From assembly GCF_024204665.1 (NCBI RefSeq), contig NZ_CP100355.1:3701451-3765450 (forward strand): DNA of 64,000 nucleotides. Direction: 5' to 3'. The DNA is from Natronosalvus rutilus. GTDB taxonomy: Archaea; Halobacteriota; Halobacteria; Halobacteriales; Natrialbaceae. The notes below the pieces were generated by a model. The model was not told the DNA's origin, did not search any database, and worked only from the letters and a program-made list of their open reading frames with translations. Within the stretch, counting starts at the first letter, position 1. The number at the start of each line of letters is the position of its first letter. Positions 55,430 to 64,000 of this stretch are shown here, in pieces. A program made the translations under genes and the position numbers.

Positions 55430-56362
55430 TTACTTGTGGCGCTCGAGCAGGTCGTAGCTACGCTCCCACTCGGCGTCGTCGTCGAAGTACCGCTCCGCGA
55501 GCGGTTCCTCGGGCATCTCGCCCAGTTCCTTCTTCTGTTGCTGGTAGGACGGACGCTCGTCGACAAAGTACCGGCCGGTGAGGACGGTTCCCTCGTAGAG
55601 CGCGTTCTCGGTTTCGAACATCATCTCCTGGGCCTCCTTGCGGTCGTGGATGTCGAAGTCGTAATCGTCGGACTCCTGGACGTCGACGTACGGGACGTAC
55701 TGTCGGGCGTCCTTGTTCCAGGTCGGACACTGGGTCAGGAAGTCGATGTGCGCGAAGCCGTCGTGCTCGATGGCTTCTTTGATAATCTCTTTGGCCTGGT
55801 TCGGGTTGACCGCCGCCGTTCGGGCGATGTAGGTCGCACCCGAGGTCAGCGCCAGCGAGAGCGGCCGGATCGGGGACTTCGCGTTGCCGTGAGGCGTCGT
55901 CTTCGACGTGTGGCCCTTCGGGCTCGTCGGCGAGGTCTGGCCCTTCGTCAGGCCGAAGACCTCGTTGTTGAACACGATGTAGGTCATGTCGTGGTTCTCT
56001 CGAGCCGTGTGCATGAAGTGGTTGCCACCGATGCCGTAGCCGTCGCCGTCACCGCCCGCGGCGACCACGGTCAGGCCGTCGTTGGCCAGTTTCGCCGCAC
56101 GGGCGACCGGCAGCGAGCGGCCGTGGATCGTGTGGAACCCGTAGGTGTCGAGGTAGCTGTTCAGCTTGCCCGAGCAGCCGATGCCGGTGACGGTCAGGAC
56201 TTCCTCCGGGGTGAGTCCGACTTCCGGGAGGGCCTGCTTCAGCGCCTTGAGGACGCCGAAGTCGCCACATCCTGGACACCAGGTCGGCTGGGGCTCGAGA
56301 CCGGGCGTGAACTCGTCACGGTCGATCTCGCGTTCGTCGCCGATTGCGTTGAATGCACTCAT
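55430..56362 (-). CDS. porB: 2-oxoacid (probably pyruvate):ferredoxin oxidoreductase, beta subunit
   Basis: 310 aa thiamine-diphosphate subunit. TWCPGCGDFG (27-36) and TGIGCSGKLNSY (59-70) supply cluster and ThDP contacts, and GGDGDGYGIGGNHF is the Mg-ThDP motif. With the alpha subunit it oxidatively decarboxylates a 2-oxoacid and reduces ferredoxin, making acyl-CoA. Subunit lengths (310 and 633) fit the haloarchaeal pyruvate enzyme better than the shorter 2-oxoglutarate enzyme, but this is from memory. Two bases separate it from the alpha gene. Confidence 0.9.
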   Translation of the reverse strand: MSAFNAIGDEREIDRDEFTPGLEPQPTWCPGCGDFGVLKALKQALPEVGLTPEEVLTVTGIGCSGKLNSYLDTYGFHTIHGRSLPVARAAKLANDGLTVVAAGGDGDGYGIGGNHFMHTARENHDMTYIVFNNEVFGLTKGQTSPTSPKGHTSKTTPHGNAKSPIRPLSLALTSGATYIARTAAVNPNQAKEIIKEAIEHDGFAHIDFLTQCPTWNKDARQYVPYVDVQESDDYDFDIHDRKEAQEMMFETENALYEGTVLTGRYFVDERPSYQQQKKELGEMPEEPLAERYFDDDAEWERSYDLLERHK

Positions 56363-56364
56363 AG

Positions 56365-58266
56365 TCAGTCACCTGCAGCGGGTTCGATTCGAACCTGCGC
56401 GTCCGGCTCCGCGTCCGAGCCGTCGACGTTGAGCTCGTAGCCCTCGACGACGTCGGCGGGTTCGAACGGGTTGCCGTTGTACTTGAGCAGGCTGGTCAGC
56501 TTCTCGCCGTAGCGGCCGAGTTCCTTCTGGATCAGGCCGCGGAACTGGGCCGTGGCGTTCATCTCGACGACCATCGCCTGGTCGACGCTCTCGATGAACT
56601 CGGTGAGTTCGGCCTCGGGGAACGGCATCATGTCGGAGACGCCGACGGCCTTGACCGAGTGGCCCTGGTCGTTCAGGCGCTCGGTCGCCTCGAGGACGGC
56701 GCCCTGGGCCGATCCCCAGGTGATGATGCCGAAGTCGGCCGACTCGTCGCCCGCGTAGGTCTGGTTCGAGTCGTGTTCCTCGTCGAGTTCGGTGCGGATG
56801 GCCTCGAGCTTCTCGAGCCGGCGGTCCATCTGGAAGACGCGGTTGTCGGGGTCCTCCGAGATGTGGCCGGCTGGCGTGTGCTCGTTCCCGGTCGCCAGGA
56901 AGCGCCCGCCCTTCTGGCCGGGCAACGAGCGCGGGCTGACGCCGTTTTCGACGTCGTGCTGGAACCGGTGGAACTTCCCGGACTCGTCGTGCGGGAGGTC
57001 CTCGAGTTCGTCCTCGGTGAGCGTCGAGCCCAGCGATGGGTCGGGCTCGCGGTCCAGGAAGCTGACGGGGACGTTCTCGTTCTCCCCGCTCAGCTTCTGG
57101 TCGTAGATGATGATCGTCGGAATCTGGTACTCGTAGGCGATGTGGAACGCCAGGCGCGTCTGCTCGTAAGCCTCCTCGATGTTAGCGGGCGCGAAGACGA
57201 CGCGTGCGGAGTCACCCTGGCTCGTATAGAGCGTGAACTCGAGGTCGCCCTGCTCGGGTTTGGTGGGCATCCCCGTCGAGGGGCCGGCCCGCATCGACTC
57301 GAGCAGTACGATCGGCGTCTCGGTCATCTCCGCGAGGCCGAGGGGTTCGCTCATCAGGGCGAAGCCGCCGCCGGAAGAGCCGGACATGGCCTTCACGCCG
57401 GCGTGGCTCGCGCCCACGGCGAGTGCCGCGGCCGCGATCTCGTCTTCGACCTGCTCGGAGATCCCGCCCATGTCGGGCAGGTTCTGGGACATGATGGTGA
57501 AGACGTCCGTCCACGGCGTCATCGGGTAGCCGGCGATGAACCGGCAGCCGGAGTCGATGGCACCGTAGGCGATGGCGTTCGAGCCCGAGAGCAGCGCCTG
57601 CTCGTCCTCGTGGTCGCCCTCCGGGATGCGGAGGTCGTGCTCGAAGTCGTACTCCTCCGTGACCATGTCGTAGGCGTCGTGGAGGATCTCGAGGTTCGGC
57701 TCGAGGATCTTCTCGGGCATGGCGTCGCGCATCAGGTCCTCGATGTGCTCGAGGTCCATCTCCAGGAGCGCCGCCGTGACGCCGACACCCGCGGTGTTGC
57801 GCATGACCTCGCGGCCGTGCTCTTTGGCCATCGAGCGCAGGTCGATGTCGAAGACGTGCCAGTCGTTCTCCTCGGCGCGCTCCTCGAGGTTCAGGGACTC
57901 GACATCGTCCTCGGAGAGCAGCCCCGAGTCGTAGACGATGATTCCGCCCTCGTTGAGCTCGTCTAAGTTCTCCGAGAGGGGTTTGATCTCCTCGTTGCCG
58001 TAGTAGGCGCCTTCCTTCGGGTTCCGGGCGAAGGAGTCACCGAGTGCGAGGAGGAAGTTGTACCCGTCCCCCCGAGACTGTACCTTGTGCCCCGCCGCGC
58101 GGATCTCGACGTAGGTGTGGCCACCGCGAATCCGAGACGGATAGTGTCGGTGGGTAAATACGTCGAGGCCCGACCGCATGAGGGCCTTCGCGAAGTTCTG
58201 ACTCGTCGAGTCGATTCCGTCTCCGGAACCGCCTGCGATTCGCCAGATAAGTTCATGGTCGCTCAT
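56365..58266 (-). CDS. porA: 2-oxoacid (probably pyruvate):ferredoxin oxidoreductase, alpha subunit
   Basis: 633 aa, in which the gamma domain (1-190, GGSGDGIDSTSQNFAKAL) is fused before the alpha domain (about 215-580, SGSSGGGFALMSEPLG and YDQKLSGE). This gamma-alpha fusion is typical of the two-subunit haloarchaeal oxidoreductases that replace the pyruvate dehydrogenase complex. First gene of the alpha-beta pair; a long leader region without clear TATA at the usual distance precedes it, so transcription may start further upstream. Confidence 0.9.
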   Translation of the reverse strand: MSDHELIWRIAGGSGDGIDSTSQNFAKALMRSGLDVFTHRHYPSRIRGGHTYVEIRAAGHKVQSRGDGYNFLLALGDSFARNPKEGAYYGNEEIKPLSENLDELNEGGIIVYDSGLLSEDDVESLNLEERAEENDWHVFDIDLRSMAKEHGREVMRNTAGVGVTAALLEMDLEHIEDLMRDAMPEKILEPNLEILHDAYDMVTEEYDFEHDLRIPEGDHEDEQALLSGSNAIAYGAIDSGCRFIAGYPMTPWTDVFTIMSQNLPDMGGISEQVEDEIAAAALAVGASHAGVKAMSGSSGGGFALMSEPLGLAEMTETPIVLLESMRAGPSTGMPTKPEQGDLEFTLYTSQGDSARVVFAPANIEEAYEQTRLAFHIAYEYQIPTIIIYDQKLSGENENVPVSFLDREPDPSLGSTLTEDELEDLPHDESGKFHRFQHDVENGVSPRSLPGQKGGRFLATGNEHTPAGHISEDPDNRVFQMDRRLEKLEAIRTELDEEHDSNQTYAGDESADFGIITWGSAQGAVLEATERLNDQGHSVKAVGVSDMMPFPEAELTEFIESVDQAMVVEMNATAQFRGLIQKELGRYGEKLTSLLKYNGNPFEPADVVEGYELNVDGSDAEPDAQVRIEPAAGD

Positions 58267-58486
58267 GGTGGATAAGCGGCCTCGGTGGCCAGCAGTATGC
58301 GGAATTTTGCTCCAGCGAACCTAAAGCCTTTGCTATAGATTACCAAGAAACTTTCGTGAAGAATGAGGGTCCGGGCAGGATATCTCCCCCGTTTCCGGGT
58401 GTACGTACGGAAAACGCGTTTAGAATTGTAGACAGATGCCAGTCATATCGACGCTCGAGGTCTAGCACTACGGGACGAACGACCGA

Positions 58487-59029
58487 TCACGCCCCACCAC
58501 CGTACGACCTGGTCGCGACCTCGTCGTAGAGAACCGTCGACGGGGGCTCCGAAAACCAGCCGACGTCGGCGATTTCGCCGTCTCGAGCACGCGGTTCGCC
58601 GCCGGCGTACTCGCCGGCGAAGATCACGATCAGGTCGAACACCGTGGGATCGTCGGGTTCGAGCGAGCGATGTTCGATCACGTGCACCTCGAGCACGCCT
58701 GTAATCTCGCACTCGACGCCTGCCTCTTCTCGAAGTTCCCGACGGGCGGCCTCCCGGTAGGTTTCGTCGGGTTCTCGCTTGCCGCCGGGGTCGCCCCAGC
58801 CCTCGTCTCCCTCGTTTCGGACCAGCAGCACCGCTCCGTCGGCGTTCGTCAGCCAGACGCCCGCGCCACCGAGTGCCTCCTCGTCGGCCCGCTCGCGGAC
58901 GCGACGGTATCGCTCAGGGGCGTGCTCCCACGTCTTGTCGACCGCGTCGAATTCGCCGTACTCGCCCCGCAGGTCGGCAATCGACGACTCGACTCGGCTC
59001 CTGGTTCGTTCGGTGACGGGAGCGACCAT
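58487..59029 (-). CDS. Nudix hydrolase
   Basis: 180 aa. The Nudix box is perfect: Gly83, Glu89, Arg97, Glu98, Glu101, Glu102 and Gly104 in GX5EX7REUXEEXGU spacing. It hydrolyses nucleoside diphosphates linked to another moiety; substrate unknown. An N-terminal extension of about 55 residues with a helical, acidic and basic mixture precedes the domain. Confidence 0.9.
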   Translation of the reverse strand: MVAPVTERTRSRVESSIADLRGEYGEFDAVDKTWEHAPERYRRVRERADEEALGGAGVWLTNADGAVLLVRNEGDEGWGDPGGKREPDETYREAARRELREEAGVECEITGVLEVHVIEHRSLEPDDPTVFDLIVIFAGEYAGGEPRARDGEIADVGWFSEPPSTVLYDEVATRSYGGGA

Positions 59030-59125
59030 CTCGCAATACTGATGGTGCCGCCCAGTTAGTGATTTCGCTCGAGTGATGGACGAGTACGAGTTCGAACGCG
59101 AGCGAGGGCGGGCGCAGGACGCGCC

Positions 59126-60280
59126 TCACTCGTTCCGCGGATTGGTCGGGTGGTAGTCGGTATCGTACTCGCCGGGCGTTCCATCTACCCGGTCGGGATT
59201 GATCCGGCCCGACAGCAACATGAAGTCCACGAGCGTGAGCGCGAGCATCGCCTCGACAACCGGCACCCCGCGCGGCGGCAATACGGGGTCGTGGCGCCCG
59301 ATGACCTGGGCGTCCTCGACGACCTCGCCGGTCTCCCAGTCGACGGTCTGCTGGGGCGACGGAATCGAGGTGGGCGCGTGGAGGGTGACTTCGCCGTAGA
59401 TCGGTTCGCCGCTCGAGATGCCGCCCTGGATGCCGCCGTGGTCGTTCTCGACGGGCGTCGGGTTGCCGTCCTCGCCGAACTCCCAGTCGTCGTTTCGCTC
59501 CGTCCCCGCGTACTCTCGAGCCTCCCGACCCAGCCCGAACTCGAAGGCCGTCGTCGCCGGAATCGCCATCATCGCCTGGCCCAGCCGAGCGGAGAGTGAG
59601 TCGAATCGCGGGGCGCCGAGTCCGACAGGGACGCCTCGAGCCTCGAAGTAGATGCTCCCGCCGATGGAGTCGCCGGCTTCCTGGTACTCCTCGATGAGCT
59701 CCTGCATCTTCGCGGCGGTTTCGGGGTGGGCACAGCGCACGTCGTTTTCTTCGCTGTGCTCGAGAATCTCCTCGAAACTCACGTCGGGCGCCTCAACGTC
59801 CCCGATCTGATTGACGTGGGCTTTGAGTTCGATCCCCTCACCCGCGAGGAGTTTCTTCGCAACCGCGCCCGCGGCGACCCAGTTCACGGTCTCGCGTGCA
59901 GACGAGCGTCCGCCGCCGCCCCAGTTGCGCGTGCCGAACTTCGCGGAGTACGTGAAGTCGCCGTGGGAGGGTCGCGGTGCGGTGATGAAGGGTTCGTACT
60001 TTCCCGAGCGGGCGTCCTTGTTCTCGATGACGAGGCCGATGGGTGTCCCGGTGGTGTAGCCGTCCTGGATCCCGGACTTGATCGAGACCGAGTCGGGTTC
60101 CCCGCGACTGGTCGTGATCATCGACTGGCCGGGTTTTCGCCGGTCGAGGTCCGCCTGAATGTCGTCCTCGGTCAGCTCGAGGCCGGCGGGACAGCCGGAG
60201 ATCGTACACCCCATCGCCTCGCCGTGGCTCTCCCCGAAGGTCGTCACCTGGAAGAGGCGACCGAAGCGGTTGCCGTTCAT
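59126..60280 (-). CDS. aroC: chorismate synthase
   Basis: 384 aa, converts EPSP to chorismate with reduced FMN. Signatures are GESHGEAMGC near the N terminus, RRPGQS in the form DRRKPGQSM, SGIQDGYTTGTPI, and SSARETVNWVAAGAVAK. Full length. The leaderless TATA box is at 60303-60310. Its substrate comes from the aroA product encoded at 20170-21462. Confidence 0.96.
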   Translation of the reverse strand: MNGNRFGRLFQVTTFGESHGEAMGCTISGCPAGLELTEDDIQADLDRRKPGQSMITTSRGEPDSVSIKSGIQDGYTTGTPIGLVIENKDARSGKYEPFITAPRPSHGDFTYSAKFGTRNWGGGGRSSARETVNWVAAGAVAKKLLAGEGIELKAHVNQIGDVEAPDVSFEEILEHSEENDVRCAHPETAAKMQELIEEYQEAGDSIGGSIYFEARGVPVGLGAPRFDSLSARLGQAMMAIPATTAFEFGLGREAREYAGTERNDDWEFGEDGNPTPVENDHGGIQGGISSGEPIYGEVTLHAPTSIPSPQQTVDWETGEVVEDAQVIGRHDPVLPPRGVPVVEAMLALTLVDFMLLSGRINPDRVDGTPGEYDTDYHPTNPRNE

Positions 60281-60302
60281 GGCTGGCTCTCCGTGGCGGG
60301 CG

Positions 60303-60310
60303 TACTTATC
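60303..60310 (-). promoter_or_regulatory. TATA box of aroC
   Basis: GATAAGTA on the minus strand, 26-27 bases before the aroC ATG at 60280. Confidence 0.47.
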
Positions 60311-60490
60311 GGTGCAGGATTGTGCAAGAAGGGGCGATATCGATGGTTGCTGCGGTCGCTCGGTTCGGGTCTCGAACTGGGTTTCGGTCCCGAATGCCGA
60401 ACTGGGCTGGGGACTCGGCCTCGAGCCTCGGGCAACGACCGAATCAAGCTTCGAGCGACTTCTTGATCCTCGACCGACTCGAGCTTCGAG

Positions 60491-61666
60491 CTACCCGTCG
60501 TACGCCGGAATACCAGTCAGATCGTGACCCAGCACGAGCGTGTGGATGTCGTGGGTGCCCTCGTAGGTGTAGACCGTCTCCATATTCGCCAGGTGGCGCA
60601 TGGGCGAGTAGTCCGTCGTGATACCGTTCCCGCCAAGCATCTCGCGGGCTACCCGCGACTGCTCGCGGGCCATCCGGACGTTGTTGCGCTTGGCCATCGA
60701 GACGTGTTGCGGACGCAGGTCCCCGCGCTCCTTGAGTTCGGCCAGCCGGTAGGCGAGCAACTGCGCGAGCGTAATCTGGGTCGCCATCTCCGCTAGCTTG
60801 TCCTGTTGGAGCTGGAAGCGACCGATCGGCCCGCCGAACTGCTCGCGGTCGGTCGCGTACTGGCGCGCGGTCTCGAAGCAATCCCGCGCCGCGCCAACGG
60901 CGCCCCAGGCGATGCCGTACCGGGCCTGGGTCAAACACGACAGCGGTCCCTTCATTCCCTCGACGCCGGGCAGAACGTTCTCCTCGGGGACGCGCACGTC
61001 GTTCAGGCCGATCTCGCCCGTGATCGACGCTCGCAGGGAGAGCTTCTCGGTGATCTTGTTCGTCGAGACGCCGTCGCGATCGGTCTCGACCAGGAATCCA
61101 CGAACGGCGTCCCCGCCCGTCTCGTCGCTCGAGCGGTCCTTCGCCCAGACGACCGCCACGTCCGCGATGGGGGAGTTCGTGATCCAGGTCTTCGAGCCGT
61201 TGAGCACGTAACCGTCCGCATCACGTTCGGCGCGAGTCTCCATACCCGAGGGGTTCGAGCCGTGTTCGGGCTCCGTTAGGCCGAAACAGCCGACGGCCTC
61301 GCCCGCGCCGAGTTTGGGGAGCCACTCTTCTTTCTGCGCTTCGCTCCCATAGGCATGGATCGGGTACATGACCAGGGCGCCCTGGACGGACGCCATCGAC
61401 CGCAGGCCGGAGTCGCACGCCTCGAGTTCCTGCATCAACAGTCCGTACGCCGTCTCGGAGACGTTCGGGGAGCCGTATCCCTCGAGGTTCGGGGCGTAAA
61501 AGCCCATCTCGCCCATCTCCGGAATGAGGTCGGTGGGGAATGTCCCGTTCTCGAAGTGGTCGCCGATATCGGGCGCAACTTCCGTCTCGACGAACTCACG
61601 GGCAGTATCGCGAATCAATCGTTCTTCCGCCTCGAGGTCGGCCTCGAGGGAGAGGTAATCGAGCAT
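60491..61666 (-). CDS. acyl-CoA dehydrogenase, glutaryl-CoA dehydrogenase-like
   Basis: 391 aa FAD flavoprotein. The catalytic base is Glu369 in YTYEGTHDIHTLVLG, a C-terminal signature of the glutaryl-CoA dehydrogenase group; FGLTEPEHGSNP and WITNSPIADV are the flavin-domain motifs. It oxidises an acyl-CoA at the alpha-beta bond, perhaps with decarboxylation. The frame runs 43 codons further upstream, but ATG 61666 is 28 bases from a TTCTTTTC box and fits the family. Divergent from the aldehyde dehydrogenase gene. Confidence 0.91.
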   Translation of the reverse strand: MLDYLSLEADLEAEERLIRDTAREFVETEVAPDIGDHFENGTFPTDLIPEMGEMGFYAPNLEGYGSPNVSETAYGLLMQELEACDSGLRSMASVQGALVMYPIHAYGSEAQKEEWLPKLGAGEAVGCFGLTEPEHGSNPSGMETRAERDADGYVLNGSKTWITNSPIADVAVVWAKDRSSDETGGDAVRGFLVETDRDGVSTNKITEKLSLRASITGEIGLNDVRVPEENVLPGVEGMKGPLSCLTQARYGIAWGAVGAARDCFETARQYATDREQFGGPIGRFQLQQDKLAEMATQITLAQLLAYRLAELKERGDLRPQHVSMAKRNNVRMAREQSRVAREMLGGNGITTDYSPMRHLANMETVYTYEGTHDIHTLVLGHDLTGIPAYDG

Positions 61667-61690
61667 GGGTGTACGTCCGCGAGAGGGCGT

Positions 61691-61697
61691 GAAAAGA
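61691..61697 (-). promoter_or_regulatory. TATA box of the glutaryl-CoA dehydrogenase-like gene
   Basis: TCTTTTC on the minus strand, about 28 bases before the ATG at 61666, in the 122-base divergent region. Confidence 0.42.
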
Positions 61698-61788
61698 ACT
61701 CCTATCTCGTCGCAATAATTGCCTCTCCTCCCGCCACTTCTCGTGAGCGTGCAGTAATTACACGTCGATCCGATACGTATCGGCCGCC

Positions 61789-63372
61789 ATGACATCCCAG
61801 CTGGCGGACTCGGTACTCTCGTCCGCCGCCGTCACAACGCGAGACCTCGAGACCCTCGCCGACCGCATCGAGACGAGTGAAGCGGCGTCAATTCCGGTTC
61901 GCGCGCCCGCGACCGACGAAGTCGTGAGCCGCATTCCAGCGTGCTCCGAAGCCGACGTGGAATCCGCCGTCGAGCGCGCCCGTACGGCCCAGTCCGAGTG
62001 GGCCACCAGGGATCCAAAAGCTCGAGCTGCCGTCCTCGACCGCTTCGCCGACCTCGTCCTGGAGCGGCGCGAACGACTGCTGGACCTGATCCAGATCGAA
62101 ACCGGCAAGTCCCGCGTGGACGCCGCCGAGGAGGTGCTCGACGTCCCCGCGACGGCCGCTTACTACGCGACTCGAGGTCCCGACCTGCTCGCCGACGAGT
62201 CGCGCGACGGCGTATTCCCGCTGCTGACCGACGCGCGCGTGACCTACGACCCTGTCGGCGTCGTCGGCGTCATCTCGCCGTGGAACTACCCGCTGACGCT
62301 CGCGATTACCGACGCCATCCCGGCGCTGCTCGCTGGCAACGGCGTCGTCCTCAAGCCCGATGAGAAGACGCCGTTCGTCGCCCTCGAGCTGGCCGCCTTG
62401 CTCGAGGAAGCTGGCCTCCCACCGGGAGTCTTCGAGATCGTTACCGGCGAGGGATCGACCGTCGGTCCCGCGCTGATCGACCGCGCGGACTACCTGTCGT
62501 TTACTGGGAGCACCGCCACCGGGCGTAGCGTCGCCGAGCGTGCGGGCCGGAACCTTATCGACTGTTCGCTCGAGTTAGGCGGGAAGAATCCGATGGTCGT
62601 CCTTGCCGATGCCGACCCCGAGACGGCCGCTCGTGGGGCCGTCCAGGGGTGTTTCGCGAACGCCGGGCAGCTCTGTCTCGCGATGGAGCGAATCTACGTC
62701 GAGGCGCCCCGCTACGAGGCCTTCCTCGACGCCTTCGTCCGCGAGACGCGCGCGCTCTCGCTCGGGACAGGCCTCGAGTACGGCCCCGACGTGGGCTCGC
62801 TGATCGACGGCGACCAGCTCGAGCGCGTCGAAGCACACGTCGCGGACGCCCTCGAGCGCGGTGCGTCCATTCTGACGGGCGGCCGTGCCCGACCCGACGT
62901 CGGCCCCTTCTGCTACGAGCCGACGATCCTGACCGACGTGGCGCCCGACTCGATGGCGGCCTGCGAGGAGACGTTCGGCCCCGTCGTCTCCGTCGAGCCG
63001 GTCCCCTCCGCGGGTCGGGCGGTCGAGGCCGCCAACAAGACCGAGTACGGCCTGAACGCGAGCGTCTGGACCGGCGACCGGCGGCGCGGAATCGAACTCG
63101 CCCGCGAGATCGACGCTGGAACCGTGTGCGTCAACGACGCCTACATCTCTGGCTGGGCGGCCACCGACGCGCCGATGGGCGGCGTCGGGGACTCCGGCCT
63201 GGGTCGTCGCCACGGCCCCGAGGGGCTCGAGCGGTACCTCGAGTCGAAGACCATCGCCTCCTCGCGCGTCGGACCAGTGTGGAACCCGCCCGGCGTGCCC
63301 GCTCGCTGGTTCGTTCGCGGAATGGTTGGCGCCCTGGGCGTCCGGAAGCGACTCTCGAGGTGGTTCCGATGA
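61789..63372 (+). CDS. aldehyde dehydrogenase family protein
   Basis: 527 aa NAD(P)-dependent aldehyde dehydrogenase. Catalytic Cys296 in NAGQLC, general base Glu262 in LELGGKN, SPWNYPL and the cofactor motif FTGSTATG are all present. Sequence style resembles succinate-semialdehyde dehydrogenases, but the substrate is open. The C-terminal 30 residues (WNPPGVPARWFVRGMVGALGV) are hydrophobic and unusual for a soluble member, possibly a membrane contact. The stop overlaps the next ATG by four bases. Confidence 0.9.
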   Translation: MTSQLADSVLSSAAVTTRDLETLADRIETSEAASIPVRAPATDEVVSRIPACSEADVESAVERARTAQSEWATRDPKARAAVLDRFADLVLERRERLLDLIQIETGKSRVDAAEEVLDVPATAAYYATRGPDLLADESRDGVFPLLTDARVTYDPVGVVGVISPWNYPLTLAITDAIPALLAGNGVVLKPDEKTPFVALELAALLEEAGLPPGVFEIVTGEGSTVGPALIDRADYLSFTGSTATGRSVAERAGRNLIDCSLELGGKNPMVVLADADPETAARGAVQGCFANAGQLCLAMERIYVEAPRYEAFLDAFVRETRALSLGTGLEYGPDVGSLIDGDQLERVEAHVADALERGASILTGGRARPDVGPFCYEPTILTDVAPDSMAACEETFGPVVSVEPVPSAGRAVEAANKTEYGLNASVWTGDRRRGIELAREIDAGTVCVNDAYISGWAATDAPMGGVGDSGLGRRHGPEGLERYLESKTIASSRVGPVWNPPGVPARWFVRGMVGALGVRKRLSRWFR

Positions 63373-64000
63373 CCGATTCCGATCCACGAGTCCTCCTGAC
63401 CGGCTTCCCCGGCTTTCTCGGCTCCGCGTTGCTCGGGCGACTGCTCGCTCGCGGTGACGAGCCTGTCGCCTGCCTGGTCCAGCCGCAGTACAGACCACTT
63501 GCCGAGCGACGGGCCGCTGAATTGATCGAGGCGGTGGACGGCATCGACGCATCGTCCGAGCCGATTCGACTGTACGAGGGCGACATCACCGAACCCGAAC
63601 TCGGCCTCGACACCGGCGCGTTCGACGCACTCGAGTCCGTTCGCGAGTGCTACCACCTCGCGGCCGTCTACGACCTCGGCATTCAGCAGGACCTGGCCGA
63701 GGCCGTCAACGTCCGTGGGACCGAACACGTCCTCGACGCAGCCGAAACGCTGGACGTCGATCGCTTCCAGTACGTCAGTACCTGCTACGTCAGTGGCCGC
63801 TACGACGGCGTCTTCACCGAGGCCCACCTCGAGGAGGGGCAGTCGTTCAACAATCACTACGAAGAGACCAAGTATCGCGCGGAGGTGCTGGTCCAGGAGC
63901 GCATGGCCGAGGGGCTTCCGGCGACAGTCTACCGGCCGTCGATCGTCGTCGGCGACAGCGAAACTGGCGAGACGGGGAAGTACGACGGCCCGTATTATCT
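63369..64000 (+). CDS. NAD-binding fatty acyl reductase-like SDR, truncated by window end
   Basis: The first 210 residues of a larger protein; the frame is open at the end of the window. The Rossmann motif TGFPGFLGSALL is at 11-22 and the Tyr-Lys pair in NNHYEETKYRAE near 158-169. The pattern VRECYHLAAVYDLGI and YRPSIVVGDSETGETGKYDG match the Male-sterility/NAD_binding_4 group (acyl-CoA or thioester reductases). The ATGA overlap with the aldehyde dehydrogenase gene points to joint use. Confidence 0.85.
   Translation, partial: MTDSDPRVLLTGFPGFLGSALLGRLLARGDEPVACLVQPQYRPLAERRAAELIEAVDGIDASSEPIRLYEGDITEPELGLDTGAFDALESVRECYHLAAVYDLGIQQDLAEAVNVRGTEHVLDAAETLDVDRFQYVSTCYVSGRYDGVFTEAHLEEGQSFNNHYEETKYRAEVLVQERMAEGLPATVYRPSIVVGDSETGETGKYDGPYY

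Overview
The window is 64 kb of GC-rich haloarchaeal chromosome. Evidence: archaeal initiator tRNA, transcription factor E, ribosomal protein L40e, a haloarchaeal RNA polymerase epsilon-like protein, a tRNA Cm56 methylase, very acidic proteins, Tat lipoproteins and a Bat-type regulator. Abundant CTCGAG and rare CTAG would fit the Natrialba/Natrinema side of the class, but that is only an impression. Many start codons lie 26-30 bases after a TATA-like box with no ribosome binding site, so leaderless mRNAs appear to be common.

Layout. 1-0.6 kb: 3' part of initiator tRNA-Met and an AT-richer gene-free stretch. 0.6-7.3 kb: five-gene dipeptide/oligopeptide ABC importer operon. 7.5-11 kb: purine phosphoribosyltransferase-like protein, a winged-helix membrane protein, CoaBC and a truncated thioredoxin-reductase-like flavoprotein. 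11-16 kb: a large FAD/Fe-S D-lactate-dehydrogenase-type enzyme, small membrane proteins, a lipoprotein and an HTH/membrane pair. 16-21.5 kb: trpC-trpB-trpA-ADH synthase, divergent from aroA (aroC is at 59 kb). 21.5-25.4 kb: RNAP epsilon-like protein, DsbA-like protein, NAD kinase and a KaiC/RAD55 ATPase. 25.5-34.8 kb: an acetate block with two acetyl-CoA synthetases around a Bat-like regulator, then a DUF4212/sodium:solute symporter pair and UspA. 35-38 kb: tRNA methylase, then tfe-DUF2110-DUF5803. 38-44 kb: purM, acetamidase, a second copy of the lipoprotein family and an overlapping M50 protease/TraB pair. 44-53 kb: mixed housekeeping and small genes (thioesterase, NAD-binding protein, S66 peptidase, HAD phosphatase, luciferase-like oxidoreductase, DUF99, L40e, Tsr3). 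53-58 kb: Rieske fusion protein and 2-oxoacid:ferredoxin oxidoreductase. 58-64 kb: Nudix, aroC, glutaryl-CoA-type dehydrogenase, aldehyde dehydrogenase and a truncated NAD-binding reductase.

Functionally the window is mostly core metabolism: peptide and acetate uptake, acetate activation, pyruvate oxidation, aromatic amino acids, CoA, NADP and purine synthesis, plus transcription and translation factors. No transposase, CRISPR array or prophage is visible. The signals I consider most worth following are the paralogous lipoproteins that share a promoter-proximal sequence element, the Rieske protein fused to histidine-bearing helical repeats, the acetate block with its integrase-like Bat regulator, and the M50/TraB pair.
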